A DNA stretch of 64,000 nucleotides from Micromonospora chersina (GTDB lineage Bacteria; Actinomycetota; Actinomycetes; Mycobacteriales; Micromonosporaceae), in the NCBI RefSeq assembly GCF_900091475.1, contig NZ_FMIB01000002.1, positions 5,456,001 through 5,520,000 of the forward strand, written 5' to 3'. Below, piece by piece: positions 25,082 through 33,793 of this stretch. The position numbers and the translations under genes are program-made. Every line of letters begins with the position of its first letter. Position 1 is the first letter of the stretch. The notes beneath the pieces are model-generated. The model was not told where the DNA came from. It worked only from the letters and a program-made list of their open reading frames with translations, and did not search any database.

Positions 25082-26086
25082 GTGACCGACGATGTCCAGA
25101 ACGTCCCGGCGGCGGCCACCGGCTCGGTGCGCCGCAGCCGGGACGTACCCCTGCTTGTCGAGCGGGCCCGCGCGGGCGACCCCCGCGCGGTGGCCCGGCT
25201 GATCACCCTTGTCGAGTCCGGCGACGAGGTGCTGCCGCAGGTCGCGGCGGCCCTCGCCCCCTACGCCGGGCACGCCCAGGTGGTCGGCCTGACCGGCTCG
25301 CCGGGCGTGGGCAAGTCGACCACCACGAACGAGCTGGTCCGGGCGCTGCGGGCGCGCGGCCACCGGGTGGGCGTGCTGGCCATCGACCCGTCCAGCCCGT
25401 TCACCGGCGGGGCGATCCTCGGTGACCGGGTCCGGATGCAGGACCACGCCACCGACCCCGGCGTCTACATCCGCTCGATGTCCAGCCGGGGCCACCTCGG
25501 CGGGCTCTCCGCGGCCACGCCGCAGGCGGTGCGGGTGCTGGAGGGCGCCGGCTGCGACGTGGTGCTGGTGGAGACCGTCGGCGTCGGCCAGGCCGAGGTC
25601 GAGGTGGCCTCCCTGGCCGACACCACGCTGGTGCTGCTGGCCCCGGGCATGGGCGACGCCATCCAGGCCGTGAAGGCCGGCATCCTGGAGATCGCCGACG
25701 TCTTCGTGGTCAACAAGGCCGACCGGGACGGCGCCGACGCCACCGTGCGCGACATCCAGGGCATGATCGCCCTGGGCGAGCGAGGCCCGGGGGAGTGGCG
25801 GCCGCAGGTGGTCCGCTCGATCGCCGCGCGCGGCGAGGGCATCGACGACATCGCCGCCGCGATCGACAAGCACCGCGACTGGCTGGAGCGCCACGGCGAG
25901 CTGCGCCGCCGCCGGGAGGCGCGGGCCGCCGCCGAGATCGAGGCCATCGCGCTGGGCACCCTGCGGGACCGGATCGGCTCCCTGCGCGACGGTACGCAGC
26001 TGCCGACCCTCGCGGCGAAGGTGGCCGAGGGCGCCATCGACCCGTACGCCGCCGCCACGGAACTGCTGGAGCAGTTGGGCGCCTGA
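25082..26086 (+). CDS. meaB: MeaB, G-protein chaperone of B12-dependent acyl-CoA mutases
   Basis: 334 aa GTPase of the MeaB/ArgK/MMAA group. It gates cofactor loading and protects methylmalonyl-CoA-type mutases. Walker A is GSPGVGKST (72-80); DPSSPFTGGAILGDRVRM and VETVGVGQAE mark switch regions; the base-specificity motif is NKAD. The C-terminal helical dimerisation region ends AATELLEQL. Known clients are methylmalonyl-CoA and isobutyryl-CoA mutases. Here icmA lies 1.5 kb downstream and ecm 20 kb away, so either could be the client. Confidence 0.93.
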   Translation: MTDDVQNVPAAATGSVRRSRDVPLLVERARAGDPRAVARLITLVESGDEVLPQVAAALAPYAGHAQVVGLTGSPGVGKSTTTNELVRALRARGHRVGVLAIDPSSPFTGGAILGDRVRMQDHATDPGVYIRSMSSRGHLGGLSAATPQAVRVLEGAGCDVVLVETVGVGQAEVEVASLADTTLVLLAPGMGDAIQAVKAGILEIADVFVVNKADRDGADATVRDIQGMIALGERGPGEWRPQVVRSIAARGEGIDDIAAAIDKHRDWLERHGELRRRREARAAAEIEAIALGTLRDRIGSLRDGTQLPTLAAKVAEGAIDPYAAATELLEQLGA

Positions 26087-26159
26087 CCGCCGGCGGGTTT
26101 CGACCGGCTGCCGCCAAGGGCACAGTGCCACCGACGGCCCGGAGGCGGGGGGGTGGCGC

Positions 26160-27002
26160 ATGGCGGCGGACGAGGCTCCCGCGGGGCCGGACCGGGCACC
26201 CGTCTCCGCCGGCTGGGGTGGCCGGCGGCTGCCGGTGTCGGCACTGCCGGGCCTGGCCCTCTTCGTCGTGCTGGCGGTCTGCGGCCTCGTCGGGCTGAGC
26301 GGCGGAATCGCGGACGGCGACGGGCCGCTGATCGTGGGTGGGGCCTTCCTGCTCCTTCTCTTCGGGTCCCTGGCCGCGTTCCTCGTCGCGGCCTCGTCGC
26401 GGGGCTCCGGCGCCGGGACGACCCTGGTGCCGTCGCCGGGCGGTGGCGGCCGTGCGGTGCGCTTCGCCTACTCGACCGTCACCTACGTCCTGTTCGGCGC
26501 GGTGGTCGTGAGCTGCGCCGTCGCCCTGCTCGGCTTCGCCGTGGCGCTGGGGGTCCGGGGCGGCGCCCTCAGCCGCGTGATCGCGGTCGTCCTGGCCGGT
26601 GCGGCAGTGCTGCTCGGCTGGTACGTCGTGGTGATGGTCCGCCACGCCCCCGGCGGCCTGCTGCTCTCCCCGGCCGGGATCGCGCACGCGGGGCTGACCA
26701 CCTTCTACTCCGTGCCGTGGGTGGCCGTGCACGCGGTGGAGGCGCGGAGGCTCGGCACGACGGTGCTGGTGGTGAAGGCGGAGCCGTCGCCGCAGAGCGT
26801 GCTGCGCCGGTACACGGGCCGGTTCGACACGGGGGAGCTGCGGTTCCTGCCCTTCCTGGTCGTGCGCACCTACTGGCTGGCCGCCGACCGGGAGGCCGTG
26901 CTGTCCGCGCTGGCCTTCTACCTGGCCCGTCCCGAGCTGCGGGGCGAGCTGGCCACCCCGGAGGCGGTACGCCGGATCGCCGAGGGGCGTACCCGGGCCT
27001 GA
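26160..27002 (+). CDS. Four-helix membrane protein with PH-like C-terminal domain
   Basis: 280 aa. Four transmembrane segments are predicted at about 28-45, 57-78, 103-130 and 139-158. A soluble C-terminal part follows with LLLSPAGIAHAGLTTFYSVPW and AVHAVEARRLGTTVLVVK, the strand pattern of bacterial PH-like membrane proteins. I do not recognise a named family. It lies 73 bp after meaB in the same direction, but no functional tie to the pathway is evident. Confidence 0.72.
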   Translation: MAADEAPAGPDRAPVSAGWGGRRLPVSALPGLALFVVLAVCGLVGLSGGIADGDGPLIVGGAFLLLLFGSLAAFLVAASSRGSGAGTTLVPSPGGGGRAVRFAYSTVTYVLFGAVVVSCAVALLGFAVALGVRGGALSRVIAVVLAGAAVLLGWYVVVMVRHAPGGLLLSPAGIAHAGLTTFYSVPWVAVHAVEARRLGTTVLVVKAEPSPQSVLRRYTGRFDTGELRFLPFLVVRTYWLAADREAVLSALAFYLARPELRGELATPEAVRRIAEGRTRA

Positions 27003-27087
27003 GGGGTCCACTCCGGATCCCGGCCGGCTAGTACGCTCGCACCGGCCCGGCGACGGTCGTGGGGCCGGAGACGTGGGCGGGTAGGGC

Positions 27088-27501
27088 ATGGCTGACGAGG
27101 CGACCCAGGAGCTGACGGTGACCCCGAACGCGGTGGCGGGCGGTGCGACGCACGTCTCCGACGAGGTGGTGGAGAAGATCGCGGTGGCCGCCGCGAAGTC
27201 GGTGCCCGGGGTGGCCGAGCTCGGGGGCGACGTGGCCCGCTTCTTCAACGCCGTGCTGGACCGGGTCGGGCTGGACCAGGTCGGCGACGCCCGGCGCGGC
27301 TGCTCGGCGCATGTCACCGACGGCGCGGCCGTGGTCAACCTGGTCATCGTGATCGGCGGCGGCCGGCCGGTGCCCGAGGTGACCGACGCGGTGCGGGTCG
27401 CGGTGACCTCGGCGGTCGAGGCGTACGGGCTGCGGGTCGACGAGATCAACATCCGGGTCGACGACGTGGCGCTGGGCGGGCCGGTGGCGCCCTCGGCCTG
27501 A
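27088..27501 (+). CDS. Asp23/Gls24 family envelope stress protein
   Basis: 137 aa alkaline-shock-protein-23-like protein. The first strand/helix pair is THVSDEVVEKIAVAAAKSVPGVAELG and the second is AAVVNLVIVIGGGRPVPEVTDAVR, ending with YGLRVDEINIRVDDV. Such proteins are associated with the membrane under cell-envelope stress. It is a single gene here and its nearest partner, the membrane protein at 26160, could anchor it (inference). Confidence 0.85.
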   Translation: MADEATQELTVTPNAVAGGATHVSDEVVEKIAVAAAKSVPGVAELGGDVARFFNAVLDRVGLDQVGDARRGCSAHVTDGAAVVNLVIVIGGGRPVPEVTDAVRVAVTSAVEAYGLRVDEINIRVDDVALGGPVAPSA

Positions 27502-27527
27502 CCCGGGTTACCGGCCGGTACGCACTT

Positions 27528-27560
27528 CCTTAGCGATCGTTCAGGCTGGCGTTCTACACT
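27528..27560 (+). promoter_or_regulatory. icmA promoter with dyad operator, copy 6
   Basis: CCTTAGCGATCGTTCAGG (27528-27545) is the best dyad of the set: seven of nine base pairs match around a central CGATCG. A -10 TACACT follows at 27555-27560, so the operator covers the -35 position. The gene has a normal leader with GAGGAGG before the ATG. Confidence 0.75.
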
Positions 27561-27596
27561 CGGTCTGACCCCTGGACTCGAGGAGGAGCTCCGCGC

Positions 27597-29285
27597 ATGG
27601 ACGCCGACGAGATCGCCGCCGGTCGGGCCCGCTGGCAGGCCCGCTACGACGCCGCCCGCAAGCGCGACGCGGACTTCACCACGCTCTCCGGGATGACCGT
27701 GGACCCGGTGTACGGCCCGCCCGAGGGGGTGCCGTACCCGGGCTTCGAGCGGATCGGCTGGCCGGGCGAGTTCCCGTACACCCGGGGTTTGTACCCGACC
27801 GGCTACCGCGGGCGGACCTGGACCATCCGGCAGTTCGCCGGGTTCGGCAACGCCCAGCAGACCAACGAGCGCTACAAGATGATCCTCGGGGCCGGTGGTG
27901 GCGGTCTCTCCGTCGCCTTCGACATGCCGACCCTGATGGGCCGTGACTCCGACGACCCGCAGTCGCTCGGCGAGGTCGGCCACTGCGGCGTGGCGGTCGA
28001 CTCGGCCGCCGACATGGAGGTGCTCTTCGACGGCATCGACCTGGCCGGCGTGACCACCTCGATGACCATCTCCGGTCCGGCCGTGCCGGTCTTCTGCATG
28101 TACCTGGTGGCCGCCGAGCGGCAGGGCGCCGACCTGTCCACTCTGGACGGCACGCTCCAGACGGACATCTTCAAGGAGTACATCGCGCAGAAGGAGTGGC
28201 TCTTCGACCCGGAGCCGCACCTGCGCCTCATCGGCGACCTCATGGAGTACTGCGCCCGGGAGATCCCGCGGTACAAGCCGCTCTCGGTCTCCGGCTACCA
28301 CATCCGCGAGGCCGGCTCGACCGCCGCGCAGGAGCTGGCGTACACCCTGGCCGACGGGTTCGGCTACGTCGAGCTGGGGCTATCGCGGGGGCTGGACGTC
28401 AACGTCTTCGCCCCGGGCCTGAGCTTCTTCTTCGACTCCCACGTGGACTTCTTCGAGGAGATCGCCAAGTTCCGGGCCGCCCGCCGGATCTGGGCCCGCT
28501 GGCTGCGCGACGTCTACGGCGCCACCAGCGAGAAGGCCCAGTGGCTGCGGTTCCACACCCAGACCGCCGGGGTGTCTCTCACCGCCCAGCAGCCGGTCAA
28601 CAACGTGGTGCGGACCGCCGTGGAGGCCCTGGCCGCCGTGCTCGGCGGCACCAACTCGCTGCACACGAACGCCCTCGACGAGACCCTGGCCCTGCCCACC
28701 GACGAGTCGGCCGAGATCGCCCTGCGCACCCAGCAGGTGCTCATGGAGGAGACCGGGGTCGTCAACGTCGCCGACCCGCTCGGCGGCTCCTGGTACGTCG
28801 AGGCGCTCACCGACAAGATCGAGGCCGAGGCGGAGGAGATCTTCGCCCGGATCCGGCAGCTCGGTGGCGAGGGGCCGCACCAGATCGGCCCCATGACCTC
28901 GGGCATCCTGCGCGGCATCGAGGACGGCTGGTTCACCGGCCACATCGCCGAGTCGGCCTTCGTCTACCAGCAGGCGCTGGAGAAGGGCGACAAGCGGATC
29001 GTCGGGGTCAACTGCCACACCGGCACCGTCGCCAAGGACCTGGAGATCCTGCGCATCTCGCACGAGGTCGAGCTGGAGCAGCGCCGGGTGCTCGCCGAGC
29101 GCAAGGCGGGCCGCGACGACGCCGCGGTCAAGGCCGCCGTGCAGCGGATGGTCGAGGTCAGCCGGACCGGCGAGAACATGATCCCGGCCATGCTGGACGC
29201 GGTCCGGGCCGAGGCCACCCTGGGCGAGATCTGCGACGCGCTGCGTGCCGAGTGGGGCGTCTACCGCGAGCCCGCCCGGTTCTGA
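27597..29285 (+). CDS. icmA: Isobutyryl-CoA mutase large subunit (IcmA)
   Basis: 562 aa catalytic subunit interconverting isobutyryl-CoA and n-butyryl-CoA. It is the barrel domain only, without a cobalamin domain, so it needs the separate small subunit IcmB. The residues that define substrate choice are Phe80 (TIRQFAGFG) and Gln198 (YIAQKEW), exactly the isobutyryl-CoA mutase pair in place of the Tyr/Arg of methylmalonyl-CoA mutase. The N-terminus [20 protein letters not shown] matches the IcmA family. No icmB is present in the window. GAGGAGG lies about eight bases before ATG 27597. Butyryl-CoA links this enzyme to the neighbouring C4 acyl-CoA genes. Confidence 0.93.
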   Translation: MDADEIAAGRARWQARYDAARKRDADFTTLSGMTVDPVYGPPEGVPYPGFERIGWPGEFPYTRGLYPTGYRGRTWTIRQFAGFGNAQQTNERYKMILGAGGGGLSVAFDMPTLMGRDSDDPQSLGEVGHCGVAVDSAADMEVLFDGIDLAGVTTSMTISGPAVPVFCMYLVAAERQGADLSTLDGTLQTDIFKEYIAQKEWLFDPEPHLRLIGDLMEYCAREIPRYKPLSVSGYHIREAGSTAAQELAYTLADGFGYVELGLSRGLDVNVFAPGLSFFFDSHVDFFEEIAKFRAARRIWARWLRDVYGATSEKAQWLRFHTQTAGVSLTAQQPVNNVVRTAVEALAAVLGGTNSLHTNALDETLALPTDESAEIALRTQQVLMEETGVVNVADPLGGSWYVEALTDKIEAEAEEIFARIRQLGGEGPHQIGPMTSGILRGIEDGWFTGHIAESAFVYQQALEKGDKRIVGVNCHTGTVAKDLEILRISHEVELEQRRVLAERKAGRDDAAVKAAVQRMVEVSRTGENMIPAMLDAVRAEATLGEICDALRAEWGVYREPARF

Positions 29286-29291
29286 TCGATC

Positions 29292-29322
29292 GCGCGGGTG
29301 CCGGCCGTCCCGGCACCCGCGC
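29292..29322. terminator. Hairpin terminator after icmA
   Basis: GCGCGGGTGCCGG pairs with CCGGCACCCGCGC, a 13-bp perfect stem with a 5-nt loop, 6 bp past the icmA stop. Confidence 0.85.
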
Positions 29323-29400
29323 CGACCAGGCGTGAGAGTTGCAACTGTCGCCGTCGCGGTTGATCTGAGTTCCGCGGGACACGTGCGAGACTAGATAACC

Positions 29401-30321
29401 ATGAGCGACCCACGGATCACCTCGTCGATCTTCACCCGCGGCGCGGTCGACCTCAGCGCGTTGCGCGGCACCCCGGAACCCTCCCGTCCCACCACCCCGA
29501 GCCAGGCCGGCCCCCCGGCCGGCGTACCCGGCGGCCCGCCGGCGGGTGGTGGCGTGGCCGTCATCGACGTGACCGAGGCGACCTTCCAGTCCGAGGTGTT
29601 GGAACGGTCGCTGACCACGCCCGTGGTCGTGGACTTCTGGGCCGAGTGGTGCGAGCCCTGCAAGCAGCTCTCGCCGGTGCTGGAGCGCCTGGCCGCCGAG
29701 GGCGAGGGCGCCTGGGTGCTCGCCAGGGTCGACGTCGACGCCAACCCGCGGCTCGCCCAGATGTTCCGGGTCCAGGGCATCCCCATGGTCTACGCGGTGG
29801 TCGGCGGCCAGCCGATCGACGCCTTCTCCGGCGTGGTGCCGGAGGCGCAGCTCCGCCAGTGGATCCAGGCCATCCTCAAGGCCGGTGGCGTCACCGTAGC
29901 CGAGCCGGAGGACCCGCGGCTGATCGAGGCCGACGACGCGCTGATGTCCGGCGACCTGGAGGCGGCCGAGGCGGCGTACCGGAAGATCCTGGCCGAGAGC
30001 CCGGCGGACGCCGCGGCCGAGGCCGGCCTGGCCCAGGTCGGGGTGGCCCGGCGGGTGGCCGGCGCCGACCCGCGCGCCGCGCTCGCCGCCGCCGAGCAGG
30101 CCCCCGACGACATCGAGGCGCAGCTCCTCGCCGCCGACATCGAGGTGCTCAGCGGCCTCGCCGAGCAGGCGTACGCCCGCCTCGTCGGCCTGGTCCGCCG
30201 CACCTTCGGCGACGACCGGGAGAAGGTCCGCCAGCACCTGGTGTCGCTGTTCACCATCGCCGGCCCGGACGACCCCGCCGTGGCGTCCGCCCGACGGGCC
30301 CTGGCCAGCGCCCTGTTCTGA
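29401..30321 (+). CDS. Thioredoxin-TPR co-chaperone (YbbN/CnoX-like)
   Basis: 306 aa. A Pro/Gly-rich N-terminus of ~50 residues precedes a thioredoxin domain (about 52-160) with active site W83-C84-E-P-C87 and the cis-Pro segment GIPMVYAV. A helical TPR-like C-terminal domain follows, including [19 protein letters not shown]. The architecture is that of YbbN/CnoX, which protects proteins under oxidative stress. A TAGATA -10-like box lies just before the ATG and no Shine-Dalgarno is present, so a leaderless or very short leader is likely. Confidence 0.88.
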   Translation: MSDPRITSSIFTRGAVDLSALRGTPEPSRPTTPSQAGPPAGVPGGPPAGGGVAVIDVTEATFQSEVLERSLTTPVVVDFWAEWCEPCKQLSPVLERLAAEGEGAWVLARVDVDANPRLAQMFRVQGIPMVYAVVGGQPIDAFSGVVPEAQLRQWIQAILKAGGVTVAEPEDPRLIEADDALMSGDLEAAEAAYRKILAESPADAAAEAGLAQVGVARRVAGADPRAALAAAEQAPDDIEAQLLAADIEVLSGLAEQAYARLVGLVRRTFGDDREKVRQHLVSLFTIAGPDDPAVASARRALASALF

Positions 30322-30338
30322 GTTCACCGCACGCCAGC

Positions 30339-30364
30339 GCGGGCCGGCGTACCGGCCGGCCCGC
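30339..30364. terminator. Weak hairpin between thioredoxin and arginase genes
   Basis: GCGGGCCGG pairs with CCGGCCCGC with an 8-nt loop that is itself partly palindromic. It has no U-tract and may be only an attenuator. Confidence 0.4.
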
Positions 30365-30387
30365 CCGACCACCGAGGACGGGAGCCC

Positions 30388-31527
30388 ATGATGCGCCGGA
30401 TCGCCGTCCTCGACGCGCCGACGAACCTCGGCCTGCGCCCACCCACGTCCACCTCCGTCCCGGGCTGCGCCAAGGCGCCCGGCGCGCTGCGCGACCACGG
30501 CCTGCTCGCCCGGCTGCGGGCCCGCGACGCCGGCTGCCTCACCCCGCCCCGGTACGACCCCGGTGACTGGCGCCCCGGCGACGGGGTCTGCCACGCCCGG
30601 GAGATCTCCGGCTACTCGGTGGCGCTTGCCGACCGGATCGGCGCGATCATCGACCGGGGCGAGTTCCCGCTGGTGCTCGGCGGGGACTGCTCGGTGCTGC
30701 TCGGCTCGGCGCTGGCCATGCACCGGCTCGGCGAGGCGGTCGGCGGGCGGGTCGGGCTGGTCTTCGTCGACGGCCACTCCGACTTCCGGCACCCCGGCAA
30801 CGCCTCGTACGTGGGCGCGGCCGCGGGGGAGGACCTGGCCCTGGTCACCGGCCGGGGGCAGGCCGACCTGGCCGCCATCGAGGGGCGGCGCCCCTACTTC
30901 CGGGACATCGACGTGGTGGTGCTCGGCATCCGGGCGCAGGACGAGTACCGGCTCGACCTCCAGGCCGCCGGCATCACCACGCGACCCGTGCCGGCCCTGC
31001 GCGCCGAGGGGGCGGCCCGCACCGCCCAGTGGGCGCACGAGCAGTTGGCCGACTGCGCCGGCTACTGGGTGCACATCGACGTGGACGTGCTCGACCCGGC
31101 GGTGATGCCCGCGGTGGACGCGCCCGACCCGGGCGGGATCGCCTTCGCCGAGCTGGAGATCCTGCTCGCCGGCCTGGTGGACACCCCGCACTGCCTCGGC
31201 GTCGAGCTGACCGTCTTCGACCCCGACTACGACCCCGACGGGTCGTACGCCGCCGAGATCGTCAACACCGTGGTGGCCGGGCTCGCCCCGGTCGCCGCAC
31301 CCGGCGCCATGCCGCCCCGGCTGCTGCCGGCCGGCCCGGTCGCGCCGGCGCCCCGCCCCGGCAACGGCCGGCCGCCCGCCCGCGACGTGCTGCCCGGCCC
31401 GGCGGCGGTCCCGGCGCCGGCCGTGGCGGTGGAGCCGATCGGCCCGGCCCCGACGGAGGAGCCGGACGAGGCAGAGGCGGACGAGGCGGAGCCGGACGCG
31501 ACCCGACCGGGTGCCGACATCGCCTGA
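30388..31527 (+). CDS. Arginase/agmatinase-family ureohydrolase with disordered tail
   Basis: 379 aa. Dimanganese ligands are visible in GGDCSVLLG, DGHSDF and DVDVLDP, so the enzyme core (about 1-290) is intact. The substrate (arginine, agmatine, formiminoglutamate or another guanidino compound) is not determined by sequence. The last ~80 residues are a Pro/Ala-rich then strongly acidic extension (EEPDEAEADEAEPDA) absent from ordinary arginases. Two consecutive ATG codons (30388 and 30391) follow GGGAG; the second has better spacing. Confidence 0.85.
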   Translation: MMRRIAVLDAPTNLGLRPPTSTSVPGCAKAPGALRDHGLLARLRARDAGCLTPPRYDPGDWRPGDGVCHAREISGYSVALADRIGAIIDRGEFPLVLGGDCSVLLGSALAMHRLGEAVGGRVGLVFVDGHSDFRHPGNASYVGAAAGEDLALVTGRGQADLAAIEGRRPYFRDIDVVVLGIRAQDEYRLDLQAAGITTRPVPALRAEGAARTAQWAHEQLADCAGYWVHIDVDVLDPAVMPAVDAPDPGGIAFAELEILLAGLVDTPHCLGVELTVFDPDYDPDGSYAAEIVNTVVAGLAPVAAPGAMPPRLLPAGPVAPAPRPGNGRPPARDVLPGPAAVPAPAVAVEPIGPAPTEEPDEAEADEAEPDATRPGADIA

Positions 31528-31537
31528 CCGGCGCCGG

Positions 31538-33505
31538 TCAGCGGGCCGCGAGGCCGCGCAGGAACCGCTCCGCGATCGGGACCGCGCTCGTCGTGCTCGA
31601 CCCGCCCTGCTCGACGAAGACCGCGAACGCCACGTCGCCCTGCCAGCCGACGAACCACGCGTGGGTGTGCGCCGGGTTGTTGTCGTACTCGGCGGTGCCG
31701 GTCTTGCCGTACACCGGCTCGCCGGGGACGTCGGCCAGCGCGGCGCCCGTGCCGCCGGTGACCACCGCGCGCATCATCGTCTTCACCGCCGTCACCGACT
31801 CCGCCCTGAGGGCCGGGCCGGCCGGGGCGGGCTTCGCCGGGGCGGGGTCGAGCAGCAGCCTGGGCTGATCCCAGTGGCCGCGGGCCACGGCGGCGGTGGC
31901 GCCGGCCATGGCGAGCGGGCTGACCACTGTCGTGCCCTGACCGATCGCGGCGGCGGCCTGCTCGGTGGCCGAGCCGTTGGCGGAGACCTTGCCGGTGAAG
32001 GCGTCGGCGCCCAGGTCCCACTCGCTCTCCAGGCCGAGCGTGCGGCCGGCCTGCGCCAGCCCGTCGGGGCCGAGCCTGGGGGCCAGGGCGGTGAAGGCGG
32101 TGTTGCAGGACTTCGCGAAGTCGGTGGTGAACGGGACGTCGCCCAGCTCGAAGTTGTCGGAGTTCTTGAACGAGCGGCCGTCGACCTCGAACGTCTTCGG
32201 GCAGCGCACCGTCGCTTCCGGGGTCACCGCGCCCTTGTCGAGCAGGGCGAGCGCGCTGACCATCTTGAACGTCGAGCCGGGCGGCACCTGGGCGGTGAAG
32301 GCCAGGTTCTCGCCGGCCGCGCCGGGGCCGTTGGCGGCGGCAAGCACCGCGCCGTCGCTGATCCGGAGGGCCACCAGGGCGGAGCGTCGGGTCTGGCCGC
32401 GCAGCGCCGCGTCGGCGGCGTTCTGGGTGGCCACGTCGAGGGTGGTCTTCACCGGCTGGCCGGCCTTCGGCTCGCCGCGGAACACCTCGACCCCGGTGGG
32501 CGTGCTGGTGCCGTCGGGCGCCGGGTGCTGCGTGATCACGGTGATCCCCGGGGCGCCGCGCAGCCGGTCGTCGTAGCGGCCCTGGAGGCCGCCGTGGCCG
32601 ACGAGGTCGCCCCGGACGTACTTGTCGGGGTGGGCCTTGAGGTCGTCGGCCTGGGCCGGGTCGACCGAGCCGAGCAGGGCCCGGGCGAACTCGCGGGTCG
32701 GGGCCAGGAAGAGCTGGTCGGACTGGAACCGGGTGCCGGGCAGGTCGTAGATCCGGGGCTTGATCTGGCGGTACGCCTCGTCGCGCAGGGTCACCACCTC
32801 GACCAGCGCGCCCCGGTCCGCCTCCTTCAGGCGCTGGGGCAGGTCGGCGAGGTCGACCGGCGGGGTGAGCGCGGGCCGGATCGCCTTGAACGCGGCGTCG
32901 AGCTTCCGGACCAGGGCCTTCACGTCGGTGACCTCGCCGGGGGTGACCTGCACCCGGACCACCGGGCGGGGCGCCACGAGCGGTGCGCCGGCGGAATCCA
33001 GCACGCCGGCCCGGGGCGCGGCCTCCCGGCGCAGCGCGAACCGGTCGCCGGGCTCCAGCTTCTCGTGCACGACGGTCGGCTCCCAGATGACCTGCCACTG
33101 GTCGTCGGCGCCGTGCCGGAGGCGTACCGGATTCTCGTAGGTCCAGGTGGTGCCGCCCGGCAGCGGCCAGGTGAGCCTGACCCGCGCGGTGGCGATGTCG
33201 CCCTCGACCTTCACGTCGCCGGTGCGCTCGAGCTTCGGCGGGGTGTCGGCCAGCTCGCCGGCGAAGGACCGGAGCTCCTTGGTCACCTCGGTCGCGGCCA
33301 CCTTGGCGCCGGCCGGGTCGATGAAGCCGACCGCCTGGAGGTCGCCGGAGCGCCAGCCCTTCAGGAAGGCGTCGACGCTCTGCTCCGGCCCGTCCTCGCC
33401 CGAGCATCCGGTCAACGCGCCCGCCGCCAGCACGGTGGCGGCGAGCGCCGCGAGGACCCGGCGGCGAGGGGAGAGGCGGGGGCGGACGGGGTACGACAGG
33501 AGCAT
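31538..33505 (-). CDS. Lipoprotein penicillin-binding transpeptidase
   Basis: 655 aa. The signal peptide ends in the lipobox ALTGCSGE, so the protein is a lipoprotein. An NTF2-like MecR1-type domain (about 40-155) and a dimerisation domain precede the transpeptidase. Catalytic motifs are S411-T-F-K414, the SCN triad (SCNTAF) and K601-T-G (YGKTGTAEY). It cross-links peptidoglycan at the outer membrane face. GGAGGG lies eight bases before ATG 33505; the in-frame extension further left across the glutamate dehydrogenase gene is not coding. The gene is divergent from gdh. Confidence 0.92.
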   Translation of the reverse strand: MLLSYPVRPRLSPRRRVLAALAATVLAAGALTGCSGEDGPEQSVDAFLKGWRSGDLQAVGFIDPAGAKVAATEVTKELRSFAGELADTPPKLERTGDVKVEGDIATARVRLTWPLPGGTTWTYENPVRLRHGADDQWQVIWEPTVVHEKLEPGDRFALRREAAPRAGVLDSAGAPLVAPRPVVRVQVTPGEVTDVKALVRKLDAAFKAIRPALTPPVDLADLPQRLKEADRGALVEVVTLRDEAYRQIKPRIYDLPGTRFQSDQLFLAPTREFARALLGSVDPAQADDLKAHPDKYVRGDLVGHGGLQGRYDDRLRGAPGITVITQHPAPDGTSTPTGVEVFRGEPKAGQPVKTTLDVATQNAADAALRGQTRRSALVALRISDGAVLAAANGPGAAGENLAFTAQVPPGSTFKMVSALALLDKGAVTPEATVRCPKTFEVDGRSFKNSDNFELGDVPFTTDFAKSCNTAFTALAPRLGPDGLAQAGRTLGLESEWDLGADAFTGKVSANGSATEQAAAAIGQGTTVVSPLAMAGATAAVARGHWDQPRLLLDPAPAKPAPAGPALRAESVTAVKTMMRAVVTGGTGAALADVPGEPVYGKTGTAEYDNNPAHTHAWFVGWQGDVAFAVFVEQGGSSTTSAVPIAERFLRGLAAR

Positions 33506-33757
33506 GAAGGAGTCCCTCCGGTTTGAGACTGCCCTGCACGCTAGTACGACGCGCGGCTCCCCACGGCCCCGGCACGGCCCTTGCGCAGGCAAAGATCGCC
33601 CTGTGGCAGTGTGATGAACATCGCCAGTCCGGGTACTCCGCGACCGGCCGACCACGTACCCGCAACGGGTGAAAGGACAGAGTCCCGATCCGGACGTCCG
33701 GCCGGTGGTCCGCCGACAAAGGGGCACAGCGGCAGGGCCTAGGCTGGGCGGCAGAGT

Positions 33758-33785
33758 GACCCACAACGCGGTGGGTCGAGGGGAG
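33758..33785 (+). promoter_or_regulatory. Leader hairpin abutting the gdh ribosome-binding site
   Basis: GACCCAC (33758-33764) pairs with GTGGGTC (33771-33777), and the Shine-Dalgarno GAGGGGAG follows immediately (33778-33785). A -10-like TAGGCT at 33740-33745 would start the message within a few bases of the hairpin. The placement could limit or protect initiation. Confidence 0.4.
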
Positions 33786-33793
33786 TGGCACCG

